A DNA stretch of 6,072 nt, from assembly GCA_017382615.1 (NCBI GenBank), contig JAFNZX010000223.1, positions 1-6,072 on the forward strand, in the 5' to 3' direction. Both the position numbers and the translations under genes were made by a program. The stretch is from Clostridia bacterium (GTDB lineage Bacteria > Bacillota > Clostridia > Oscillospirales > CAG-272). The first letter of the stretch is position 1. Each line of letters opens with the position of its first letter. The notes below the pieces were generated by a model, which had not been told where the DNA came from, ran no database searches, and was given only the letters and a program-made list of their open reading frames with translations. This document shows, one piece after another, positions 1 through 5,448 of the stretch.

Positions 1-111
1 CTCAGGGGATATGACTCTGCCCTCGCTGCGATGTACGGAAAACAATCCTCCCGCAATCACACAGGCTGTGCATATCAACATGATAGCAAAGCTGAACAAT
101 TTCACCTTCAT
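1..111 (-). CDS. N-terminal fragment of a secreted or membrane-anchored protein of unknown function
   Basis: Reading leftward from an ATG at 111, an open frame of 37 codons runs off the left edge. It begins MKVKLFSFAIMLICTACV and continues through a hydrophobic stretch (about residues 5-25) into a polar segment (HRSEGRVISPE). Two basic residues followed by a hydrophobic core are typical of a signal peptide or single N-terminal membrane anchor. Two cysteines (14 and 17) lie in the core, but neither has a convincing lipobox before it, so a lipoprotein is possible but not favoured. A GGAGG ribosome binding site (plus-strand CCTCC at 121-125) sits 9 bases before the ATG, which supports the start. 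The gene begins 27 bases after the DUF5662 stop and is probably the next gene of the same operon. The visible part is too short to assign a family. Confidence 0.6.
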   Translation of the reverse strand, partial: MKVKLFSFAIMLICTACVIAGGLFSVHRSEGRVISPE

Positions 112-138
112 GACACTTCGCCTCCAAAAATAACGTCA

Positions 139-675
139 TCAATACTCTTTCTTCCTGACCGCTTTCTTAACCGCGGCAAACGCCTCGCGCTCCCCTTGCT
201 CGGCAAGTGTGCGCAGCCAACTCTCCAAGAGTGCCGCCGTTTCGGGATGCATGCGTGAGCGTGCCTGTCCGCGCATAAAATAATTCAACGCGCTCTCGTC
301 CGTATATCTTTCCTTTTGATAGGTCTTGCAGGCAGCCATTCTGTCGCAAAACATCTCAGCTACGTAGCGCACGGGCATTTTGACCGCAGCATACGCGCGT
401 GCGGCGGGTACGTAATCAAACCAGTATTCGTAGTGGTGCTTGTTGCGCCCCTGATGGTGCAGCCACATCTCCGAATACCCCTTCGCCTCACGCTGCGCCT
501 CACCCGGGCTGCGCGTTCCCTGATAATACCTTGCCCCGGGAATAAATTCCGCAAGAGAGTATTTGGAAAGGTCGTGCCCAAGCCCCTGCCAGCCGATCCC
601 CGCGCGAAAGCAATGCGCAATGACCTTGTGGCGGTGGCGCGTAATGGTAATGAAATGCTTGACGGGATGTGCCAT
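139..675 (-). CDS. DUF5662 family protein
   Basis: This 178-residue soluble protein resembles the DUF5662 family of Firmicutes and some phages, whose biochemical role is unknown to me; the match is from memory of the family's N-terminal pattern. Visible landmarks are a His-rich start (ITRHRHKVIAHCF, residues 10-23), GHDLSKYS (33-40), a Gly-Thr-Arg-Ser turn (53-56), HHQGRNKHHYEYW (73-85) and a Cys-Asp-Arg-Met segment (110-113). The spacing of His16 or His21, His34-Asp35, the later His pairs and Asp111 is reminiscent of a metal-binding HD-type helical fold, but that is inference. No signal peptide or membrane segment is seen. The ATG lies one base after the sufB-like stop codon and has no clear Shine-Dalgarno sequence, so translation is probably coupled to the upstream gene. 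The start is supported by the family-like residues immediately after it. The C-terminal third is rich in Ala, Glu, Arg and Lys and looks helical. Confidence 0.7.
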   Translation of the reverse strand: MAHPVKHFITITRHRHKVIAHCFRAGIGWQGLGHDLSKYSLAEFIPGARYYQGTRSPGEAQREAKGYSEMWLHHQGRNKHHYEYWFDYVPAARAYAAVKMPVRYVAEMFCDRMAACKTYQKERYTDESALNYFMRGQARSRMHPETAALLESWLRTLAEQGEREAFAAVKKAVRKKEY

Positions 676-676
676 A

Positions 677-1600
677 TCAGCGCAAAAATCCGTTGATGAT
701 CTGCTCCTCGGCTTGCTTTTCGCTCAGTCCCAGCGTCATCAGCTTGATCAGCTGCTCGCCGGCGATTTTGCCGATGGCAGCCTCGTGGATCAAGGATGCC
801 TGCACGTGATTTGCCGCAACCTTGGGAATGGCGTCTACGCGTGCGCTGTCCATAATGATGGCGTCACACTCGGTATGTCCCGAGCAGCAATTATTACCGT
901 TGATGCAGGAAAGGAAGGTCTGTCGGGACTCGTCCTTGGCAACCGAGCGGGAAACAACGTGCGCGCCGCAATTTTCTCCGTCCAAATCGACCGTAAAGTC
1001 GGTCACGGCAGTCTGCTTGCCGTGCGTCATGATCTTCTCCCCGATCACAAGCGTTGCGCGATCGGCAAGACGCGCGCGCGTGACGCGTACCGTGGAGTCC
1101 ACACCGCCCAGCTGCGCGGATTCGATCTCCATGTACCCACCCTCGGCAATATCAATCTCGGTAGTAGGATTGAGCACCTTTTCACCCGTGCCCTCGCCCT
1201 GTCCGTAGTGCTTTTCCACGTACTTGAGCTTTGCGTTTTTGCCCACGTGGAAGGCGTGAATACCGTCGTGCGCAGTTTCCTCGTCGCCCGCGTTATGAAT
1301 ACCGCAGCCCGCAACGATGAGCACGTCAGCGTCCTCACCAATATAAAAATCGTTATATACAAGATCCTTGAGTCCCGTCTTGGTCAGCAGCACGGGGATA
1401 TCCACGCGCTCATTCTTTGTACCGGGCTTGATGATGATATCGATACCGGGCTTATCCGTCTTGGTCACGATATCAATGTTGGCTGTCGTGTGTCTTGCCG
1501 CGCCCTCGCCGTTTGCGCGGATATTGAACGCGCCCTCGGGCACGATCTCCAGATCCATAATCTGATCAAGTAAGCTCTTCTGAATGCTGTCCAGTGCCAT
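677..1600 (-). CDS. Short SufB-like Fe-S cluster scaffold (SufB/SufD family, SmsB type)
   Basis: A 307-residue SufB/SufD-family protein, expected to act with SufC in the cytosol as the scaffold on which iron-sulfur clusters are built. Full-length SufB is about 470-495 residues, so this is a short form with little beyond the beta-helix core and the C-terminal helical tail. The repetitive beta-strand region spans roughly residues 35-260. The C-terminal part carries the SufB-type signature: TECD (Cys245, aligning by my reading with E. coli SufB Cys405), then LIHEA (His272 and Glu273, aligning with His433 and Glu434), GKIAGEQL, and the ending IINGFLR. SufD proteins lack the catalytic cysteine, so this is SufB-like. 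The Asn-Cys-Cys at 237-239 adds further thiols. The ATG overlaps the sufC stop by one base (TAATG) and follows a strong AGGAGG, so the pair is translationally linked. With no sufD here, a homodimer with SufC, as in the minimal SMS system, is inferred. RefSeq-style names would be SufB/SufD family protein or SufD. Confidence 0.88.
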   Translation of the reverse strand: MALDSIQKSLLDQIMDLEIVPEGAFNIRANGEGAARHTTANIDIVTKTDKPGIDIIIKPGTKNERVDIPVLLTKTGLKDLVYNDFYIGEDADVLIVAGCGIHNAGDEETAHDGIHAFHVGKNAKLKYVEKHYGQGEGTGEKVLNPTTEIDIAEGGYMEIESAQLGGVDSTVRVTRARLADRATLVIGEKIMTHGKQTAVTDFTVDLDGENCGAHVVSRSVAKDESRQTFLSCINGNNCCSGHTECDAIIMDSARVDAIPKVAANHVQASLIHEAAIGKIAGEQLIKLMTLGLSEKQAEEQIINGFLR

Positions 1601-2331
1601 TACGCGTCACCTCCTACGATTACTCTGCAGGGCTTTTGCGTACCGAACAGTCCGGGCAAAATCTCATCCTTGGTGCCCTGCGCGCTCACAGTACCCTCGG
1701 AAAGCACGATGATGGTATCTGCAATATCCAGAATGCGCTCCTGGTGGGTGATGATCAGAATGCTGCCCTTGTTTTTTTCATACATACGCTCAAAAACGGT
1801 GATCAGCGAGCCAAAGCTCCAAAGGTCAATACCTGCCTCAGGCTCGTCAAACACGGCAAAGGGGGTGTTGCGCGCGTTGATCATCGCGATCTCAATTCTC
1901 TTGAGCTCACCGCCCGAAAGAGATCCGTTGACCTCACGGTTTACGTATTCCTTGGCGCAAAGTCCAACCTCGGAGAGGTACGCGCAAGCCTGCGCAACGG
2001 AGATATCCTTGCCTGCCGCAATGGAGATCAGATCCTTGACCGTAATACCCTTGAAACGGACGGGCTGCTGGAAGGCGTAGCTGATACCGAGGTTTGCGCG
2101 CTCGGTAATGCCAAGCTCGGTAATATCCTGCCCCTGGAACAAAATTCTGCCCGAGGTGGGGGTAATGATACCGGCAATGATCTTGGCTAAGGTGGATTTA
2201 CCCGAGCCGTTGGGGCCGGTGATGGCGACGAATCTGTCTTCAATGGTCAGATTGACGTCGCGCAATATATCTGTCGTCTTACCGGTAGACTCGTCGGTCA
2301 CCGAGTAAAACACGTGTTGCAATTCTAACAT
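1600..2331 (-). CDS. sufC: SufC-like ABC ATPase of Fe-S cluster assembly (SmsC type)
   Basis: A 243-residue soluble ABC ATPase that should power conformational change of the SufB-like scaffold encoded immediately after it. Motifs in order: Walker A GPNGSGKST (39-47), Q-loop Gln88-Gln89, signature SLSGGELKR (137-145), Walker B FAVFDEPEAGID (158-169) with catalytic Glu163, and the H-loop His196 in ITHQ. The Walker B extension EAGIDLWSF differs from the DSGLDIDAL-type sequence of classical SufC and looks like that of minimal clostridial and archaeal systems. No transmembrane partner gene is present, and pairing with a SufB-like gene argues against a transporter. An ATG at 2364 would add 11 residues, but the ATG at 2331 has AAGGAG (plus-strand 2338-2343) six bases upstream and begins at the conserved MLELQHV, so it is chosen. 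The gene starts 41 bases after the upstream acyltransferase and overlaps the next gene by one base. Confidence 0.92.
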   Translation of the reverse strand: MLELQHVFYSVTDESTGKTTDILRDVNLTIEDRFVAITGPNGSGKSTLAKIIAGIITPTSGRILFQGQDITELGITERANLGISYAFQQPVRFKGITVKDLISIAAGKDISVAQACAYLSEVGLCAKEYVNREVNGSLSGGELKRIEIAMINARNTPFAVFDEPEAGIDLWSFGSLITVFERMYEKNKGSILIITHQERILDIADTIIVLSEGTVSAQGTKDEILPGLFGTQKPCRVIVGGDA

Positions 2332-2337
2332 ATAAGT

Positions 2338-2343
2338 CTCCTT
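2338..2343 (-). promoter_or_regulatory. Ribosome binding site deciding the sufC start
   Basis: The minus strand reads AAGGAG here, six bases before the ATG at 2331. This favours that start over the in-frame ATG at 2364, which would place the site inside the coding sequence and would have the protein begin with an unconserved Cys-rich leader (MCRICGCKETY). Confidence 0.8.
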
Positions 2344-2346
2344 ACA

Positions 2347-2360
2347 GCCGCAAATGCGGC
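2347..2360 (-). other. Small perfect hairpin upstream of sufC
   Basis: GCCGC at 2347-2351 and GCGGC at 2356-2360 form a perfect five-pair GC-rich stem with a four-base loop. It lies between the acyltransferase stop codon and the sufC ribosome binding site, ending three bases before that site in the minus-strand mRNA. No U-run follows on either strand, so it is not an intrinsic terminator. It could affect mRNA processing, stability or sufC translation, or be chance. Confidence 0.4.
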
Positions 2361-2372
2361 ACAAATCAATAA

Positions 2373-3236
2373 TTAATGGTTGCCGTACTTAAAGGTGCGG
2401 CGAATTTCGGGCACACGGGGCAAGCCCTCAGCAGCAGCCATGCGCTCTCTGACCATTTCGGAAAGCTCGTGAGATCTTTCCGCCTTGACCGTTTGTGCGT
2501 CAATGACGTCCACAAAGTCCACGTATACGCGCGTTTTTCTCCACGGAGCGCGCTTTTTGACCTTGTCGGTATCGGTCACACGCACGATCACAATGGGAAC
2601 GCCGGCTTTTTTTGCCATCATAAACACGCCCTCACGGAAGGGCAGCAAGCCATCGATTTGACGGTTTCTCGTTCCCTCGGGGAATACGCCGTAGGAAATG
2701 GGCATGGTGCTCATGCGCTCACCAACCTCACGAATGGTAACCAGCGCTTCGCGCGCATCCTCACGGTTAATGGGCAAGAAGCCGCCCTTGTGCAAGTATT
2801 TGCCTACAATGGGATAGTTAAAGTTTTCGGGCTTGGACACAAACGCTATGCTGCGACCGCGCAAAACGGTCAGCATCGACATAAAATCATGGTCGGAAAG
2901 GTGGTTGGAAACCAGCAAAAAGTTGCCGTTCTCGGGAACCTTATTCTTGCCGCGCACACGGATCTCAATGCGTGCCAATCGGAAATACAGCGCAATGGTC
3001 TCAACAAACAGTGCTAAATAAAAGCGGTTGGGCTTTGATTGGGGCTTGGTCTTGTCCACGAATACGGACAGCAGCATGAAAAACAGCGCGTACAACACGA
3101 AAAATGCTGCGGAATATCCCAGCCACAACGCGATCGGAATCCAGATATCAAGGATTGAGGTAACCAGGGTTGCATTCAAAAAAACCGTCAGCACCGAGCA
3201 AAGCGCACCCAGCGTTAAAAACAATTCAAGAAGCAT
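2373..3236 (-). CDS. Membrane-anchored 1-acyl-sn-glycerol-3-phosphate acyltransferase (PlsC family)
   Basis: A 287-residue acyltransferase expected to transfer a fatty acyl group to the sn-2 position of lysophosphatidic acid, giving phosphatidic acid at the inner face of the membrane. Two hydrophobic segments at the N-terminus (about residues 3-30 and 31-60) should anchor it. The LPLAT/PlsC domain covers about 85-245: motif I NHLSDHD with catalytic His112 and Asp117 (HX4D), motif II GFLPINRE (152-159), motif III FPEGTRNR (185-192) and motif IV VPIVIV (213-218). All core motifs are intact. The C-terminus is basic and helical. The start at 3236 follows AGGAG in the minus strand. The gene begins 18 bases after the shorter acyltransferase and precedes sufC. 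The exact acceptor substrate cannot be read from sequence, and another lysophospholipid or glycerol-3-phosphate acceptor is possible. Confidence 0.88.
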   Translation of the reverse strand: MLLELFLTLGALCSVLTVFLNATLVTSILDIWIPIALWLGYSAAFFVLYALFFMLLSVFVDKTKPQSKPNRFYLALFVETIALYFRLARIEIRVRGKNKVPENGNFLLVSNHLSDHDFMSMLTVLRGRSIAFVSKPENFNYPIVGKYLHKGGFLPINREDAREALVTIREVGERMSTMPISYGVFPEGTRNRQIDGLLPFREGVFMMAKKAGVPIVIVRVTDTDKVKKRAPWRKTRVYVDFVDVIDAQTVKAERSHELSEMVRERMAAAEGLPRVPEIRRTFKYGNH

Positions 3237-3254
3237 ATTTTTTCTCCTATTATT

Positions 3255-3896
3255 TTACTTTGCAAGCTCAAGCAGCTCTGCAGTGATCTCACGGAAGCGG
3301 TCTGCCTCCCTTTGCAGGTGCTCCGAGCTTCTCTGCCCGTTCTCAGCGGGCAAAAGTGCCTGCGGCTCGCCGACTACGACACGTAATCTCTTGCCAAACA
3401 GAAAATTGTAATTGCCGTCAATGGCGATCGGCACGACCTCACTGCCCGCCATGGTGGCAAGCAGCGCAAAGCCGGGACGGAACTTGTCCATCTCGCCCGT
3501 TTTGGAGGTATGTCCCTCGGGGAAGATGATCATGCTGTTCCCTTCCTTCATAACGCGGATGCTCTCCTTGATCCAGCCTGTATCCAAACCGAAACGGTTA
3601 ACGGGAATGGCGCGGTTGTTTGAAAGCACCTGACCGACGATCCAGCTCTTTTCCATCTGATCCTTTGCGGACAGAATATGAATGCGGTATTTCCACAAAA
3701 GCACCGCGATCAGAATGCCGTCCTTGTGAGAAACGTGGTTGCAGGTAAACACCACGGGCTTATCAAAGCCCATTTTCTTTCTCTCGGGGTTGGCATACAT
3801 GACCTTGGGTCGAAAACCGATATATACATACAATACGCAAAGTGCTCTGAAAATCAAGCCGCAAATCTTGCCGGCGAAGTTCTCCAAACGCTTCAT
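3255..3896 (-). CDS. PlsC-family lysophospholipid acyltransferase, short form
   Basis: A 213-residue LPLAT/PlsC-family acyltransferase and the first gene of the leftward operon. A single hydrophobic N-terminal segment (about residues 9-28) should place it on the membrane. Motif I is NHVSHKD with His54 and Asp59 (HX4D), motif II NRAIPVNRFG (94-103), motif III FPEGHTSKTG (125-134) and motif IV VPIAIDG (155-161). Motif III departs from the usual EGTR, with His-Thr-Ser in place of Thr-Arg, which is seen in some branches of the family and may reflect a different acyl acceptor. The protein is about 70 residues shorter than its neighbour and shares only family motifs with it, so the two are not a recent duplication. 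The start at 3896 has AAGGA eight bases upstream, and a good promoter lies about 40 bases upstream. The substrate is inferred, and the specific acceptor is unknown. Confidence 0.87.
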   Translation of the reverse strand: MKRLENFAGKICGLIFRALCVLYVYIGFRPKVMYANPERKKMGFDKPVVFTCNHVSHKDGILIAVLLWKYRIHILSAKDQMEKSWIVGQVLSNNRAIPVNRFGLDTGWIKESIRVMKEGNSMIIFPEGHTSKTGEMDKFRPGFALLATMAGSEVVPIAIDGNYNFLFGKRLRVVVGEPQALLPAENGQRSSEHLQREADRFREITAELLELAK

Positions 3897-3937
3897 AACG
3901 CCCTTCCTTATCTCAATGCATTCTAATACATTATAGT

Positions 3938-3966
3938 ATTATATCATAGGATCTTAGCAATTGCAA
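3938..3966 (-). promoter_or_regulatory. SigA-type promoter of the acyltransferase-suf operon
   Basis: On the minus strand, TTGCAA (3961-3966) and TATAAT (3938-3943) are separated by exactly 17 bases, with TG-A just before the -10 (extended -10). Transcription should start near 3931, leaving a leader of about 35 bases before the ATG at 3896. A second TATAAT at 3930-3935 lacks a matching -35. An eight-base palindrome GCAATTGC (3957-3964) overlaps the -35. Confidence 0.75.
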
Positions 3967-4077
3967 GAGTTTTCTTGAATTTCAGTAAATTGACACAAAA
4001 AAATCTTTAAAAAATATGTGAGTCGTCGCACTATACGTCACAGGGCACGTCAGCTCGCAAAAATTGCCCAAAAGCAC
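3967..4077. other. Central part of the divergent intergenic region
   Basis: This AT-rich stretch between the two promoters holds no convincing gene or RNA. It contains a direct repeat ACGTCA (4035-4040 and 4047-4052, spaced 12 bases start to start) and a loose inverted pair GGGCA/TGCCC (4043-4047 and 4065-4069), both upstream of the metY promoter. A TTGACA at 3990-3995 has only poor -10 matches (AATATG after 17 bases, TATGTG after 19). No S-box, T-box or cobalamin riboswitch pattern was recognised. Confidence 0.5.
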
Positions 4078-4106
4078 TTGCATTTATATAAATATCGTGA
4101 TATAAT
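4078..4106 (+). promoter_or_regulatory. SigA-type promoter of metY-metA
   Basis: TTGCAT (4078-4083) and TATAAT (4101-4106) are separated by 17 bases, with TG-A immediately before the -10 (4098-4100), an extended -10. The predicted start is near 4113, giving a leader of about 30 bases ending in AAGGAGG (4129-4135), eight bases before the metY ATG. The leader is too short for a riboswitch. Confidence 0.8.
4082..4103. promoter_or_regulatory. Overlapping palindromes in the metY promoter (candidate operator)
   Basis: A perfect 12-base palindrome ATTTATATAAAT (4082-4093) fills the spacer, and an inverted repeat ATATC-GT-GATAT (4092-4103) runs into the -10 box. A repressor bound here would block RNA polymerase. 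The region is very AT-rich, so chance symmetry is possible and no regulator is identified. Confidence 0.35.
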
Positions 4107-4143
4107 AATGTTTTAGTAATACATTTTCAAGGAGGGATATATC

Positions 4144-5424
4144 ATGTCTTCTTACAAAATCGATACAAAATGCGTACAGTCCGGCTACGAGCCGCAGAAC
4201 GGCGAGCCCCGCGTGCTGCCTATCGTACAAAGCACAACCTACAAATACTCCGACGTTGACCACGTGGGAGACCTGTTTGACCTCAAGGCTGACGGTCACA
4301 TGTACTCCCGCATCTCCAACCCCACCTTAGCTTGCGTGGAGGCAAAGATCGCGGATATGGAGGGCGGCGTTGGTGCAATGCTGGTGTCCTCGGGTCAGTC
4401 CGCAAGCCTGCTTTCCATTCTGAATATCACAAAGGCAGGTCAGAACTTCATCTCCATGTCCTCTATCTATGGCGGCACCATCAATCTTTTCGCAGTCACG
4501 CTGCAGCGTATGGGCATTGAGGTGCGCTTTGCAACGCCCGATATGACCGACGAGCAGATTGAGGCACTCATCGACGAGAACACCCGTCTGTTCTTTGGCG
4601 AGACCGTGGCTAACCCCGCGCTCATCGTCTTTGACATTGAAAGATACGCAAACCTTGCCCACAAGCACGGCATTCCGCTGATCGTGGACAACACCTTTGC
4701 AACCCCCATTCTCTGCCGTCCCTTTGAGTTCGGTGCAGATATCGTCGTGCACTCCACCACCAAGTACATGGACGGTCACGCGACCGTTGTGGGCGGTGTG
4801 ATCGTGGACAGCGGTAAGTTTGACTGGGAAGGCTCGGACAAGTTCCCCGAAATGAACGAGCCCGACGAATCCTACCACGGCGTCATTTACACCAAGCAGT
4901 TCGGCAACGCGAACGCCTACATCACCAAGGTACGCGTACAGCTTTTGCGTGACCTTGGCTGCACCATGGCGGCACTCCCCGCGTTCATTCTCAACCTTGG
5001 CTTGGAAACCCTTGCCGTCCGTATGGAAAAGCATTGCTCCAATGCACTTAAGGTTGCAACCTACCTGCAAAATCACCCCAAGATTGATTGGGTATCTTAC
5101 CCCTCCCTGCCCGGTGACTCACAGTACGAAATGGCACAGAAGTACCTGCCAGGCGGCTGCTGCGGCGTTATCTCCTTTGGCGTCAAGGGCGGCAGACAGG
5201 CGTCCGTCAGACTCATGGACAGCCTGAAGCTGGCTGCCATCGTCGTCCACGTAGCGGATGCGCGCACCAGCGCCCTGCACCCCGCAAGCGCAACCCACAG
5301 ACAGCTGACCGACGAGCAGCTGATTGCCGCAGGCGTACGCCCCGAGCTGGTTCGCTTCTCTGTCGGCATTGAAAACCCCGACGACATTATCGCAGACCTC
5401 GCGCAGGCACTTGAGCAGGTCTAA
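4144..5424 (+). CDS. metY: O-acetylhomoserine sulfhydrylase (O-acetylhomoserine aminocarboxypropyltransferase/cysteine synthase)
   Basis: A 426-residue PLP enzyme of the Cys/Met metabolism family, predicted to make homocysteine and acetate from O-acetylhomoserine and sulfide in the cytosol. The length fits MetY (about 425-430) rather than cystathionine gamma-synthase (about 380-400). Visible PLP-site residues are Tyr54 and Arg56 in YSRISNPT (phosphate contact from the neighbouring subunit), SSGQSA (82-87), Tyr109 in IYGG (ring stacking), Asp182 in VDNTFATP (pyridine nitrogen) and Lys207 in HSTTKYMDGH (Schiff base). The C-terminal domain contains the typical HPASATHRQLT and the RFSVGIENPDDIIADL ending. 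AAGGAGG eight bases before the ATG supports the start. metA follows after 24 bases, and its predicted product, O-acetylhomoserine, is the substrate here. Use of O-acetylserine as a side substrate cannot be excluded. Confidence 0.95.
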   Translation: MSSYKIDTKCVQSGYEPQNGEPRVLPIVQSTTYKYSDVDHVGDLFDLKADGHMYSRISNPTLACVEAKIADMEGGVGAMLVSSGQSASLLSILNITKAGQNFISMSSIYGGTINLFAVTLQRMGIEVRFATPDMTDEQIEALIDENTRLFFGETVANPALIVFDIERYANLAHKHGIPLIVDNTFATPILCRPFEFGADIVVHSTTKYMDGHATVVGGVIVDSGKFDWEGSDKFPEMNEPDESYHGVIYTKQFGNANAYITKVRVQLLRDLGCTMAALPAFILNLGLETLAVRMEKHCSNALKVATYLQNHPKIDWVSYPSLPGDSQYEMAQKYLPGGCCGVISFGVKGGRQASVRLMDSLKLAAIVVHVADARTSALHPASATHRQLTDEQLIAAGVRPELVRFSVGIENPDDIIADLAQALEQV

Positions 5425-5448
5425 TACACGTATAAAGGAGCACATCCG

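Noticed and set aside
563..1573. A 336-codon plus-strand open frame opposite the sufB-like gene
   Set aside because: It is antisense to a clearly conserved gene, its translation has no recognisable domain, and long antisense frames are common in GC-moderate genes.
1600..2331. SufC read as the ATPase of an ABC transporter
   Set aside because: No permease or binding protein gene is nearby, and the gene overlaps a SufB-like partner by one base.
2332..2364. An 11-residue N-terminal extension of SufC starting MCRICGCKETY, with a Cys-rich look
   Set aside because: The downstream ATG has a well-placed AAGGAG and starts at the conserved domain; the Cys-rich leader is a reading of the hairpin and ribosome binding site.
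3990..4020. A second plus-strand promoter starting with TTGACA
   Set aside because: The -35 is perfect but no good -10 follows at 16-18 bases (AATATG at 17, TATGTG at 19), whereas the promoter at 4078-4106 is much better.
4107..4143. SAM or other riboswitch in the metY leader
   Set aside because: The predicted leader is about 30 bases and AT-rich, with no conserved riboswitch core.
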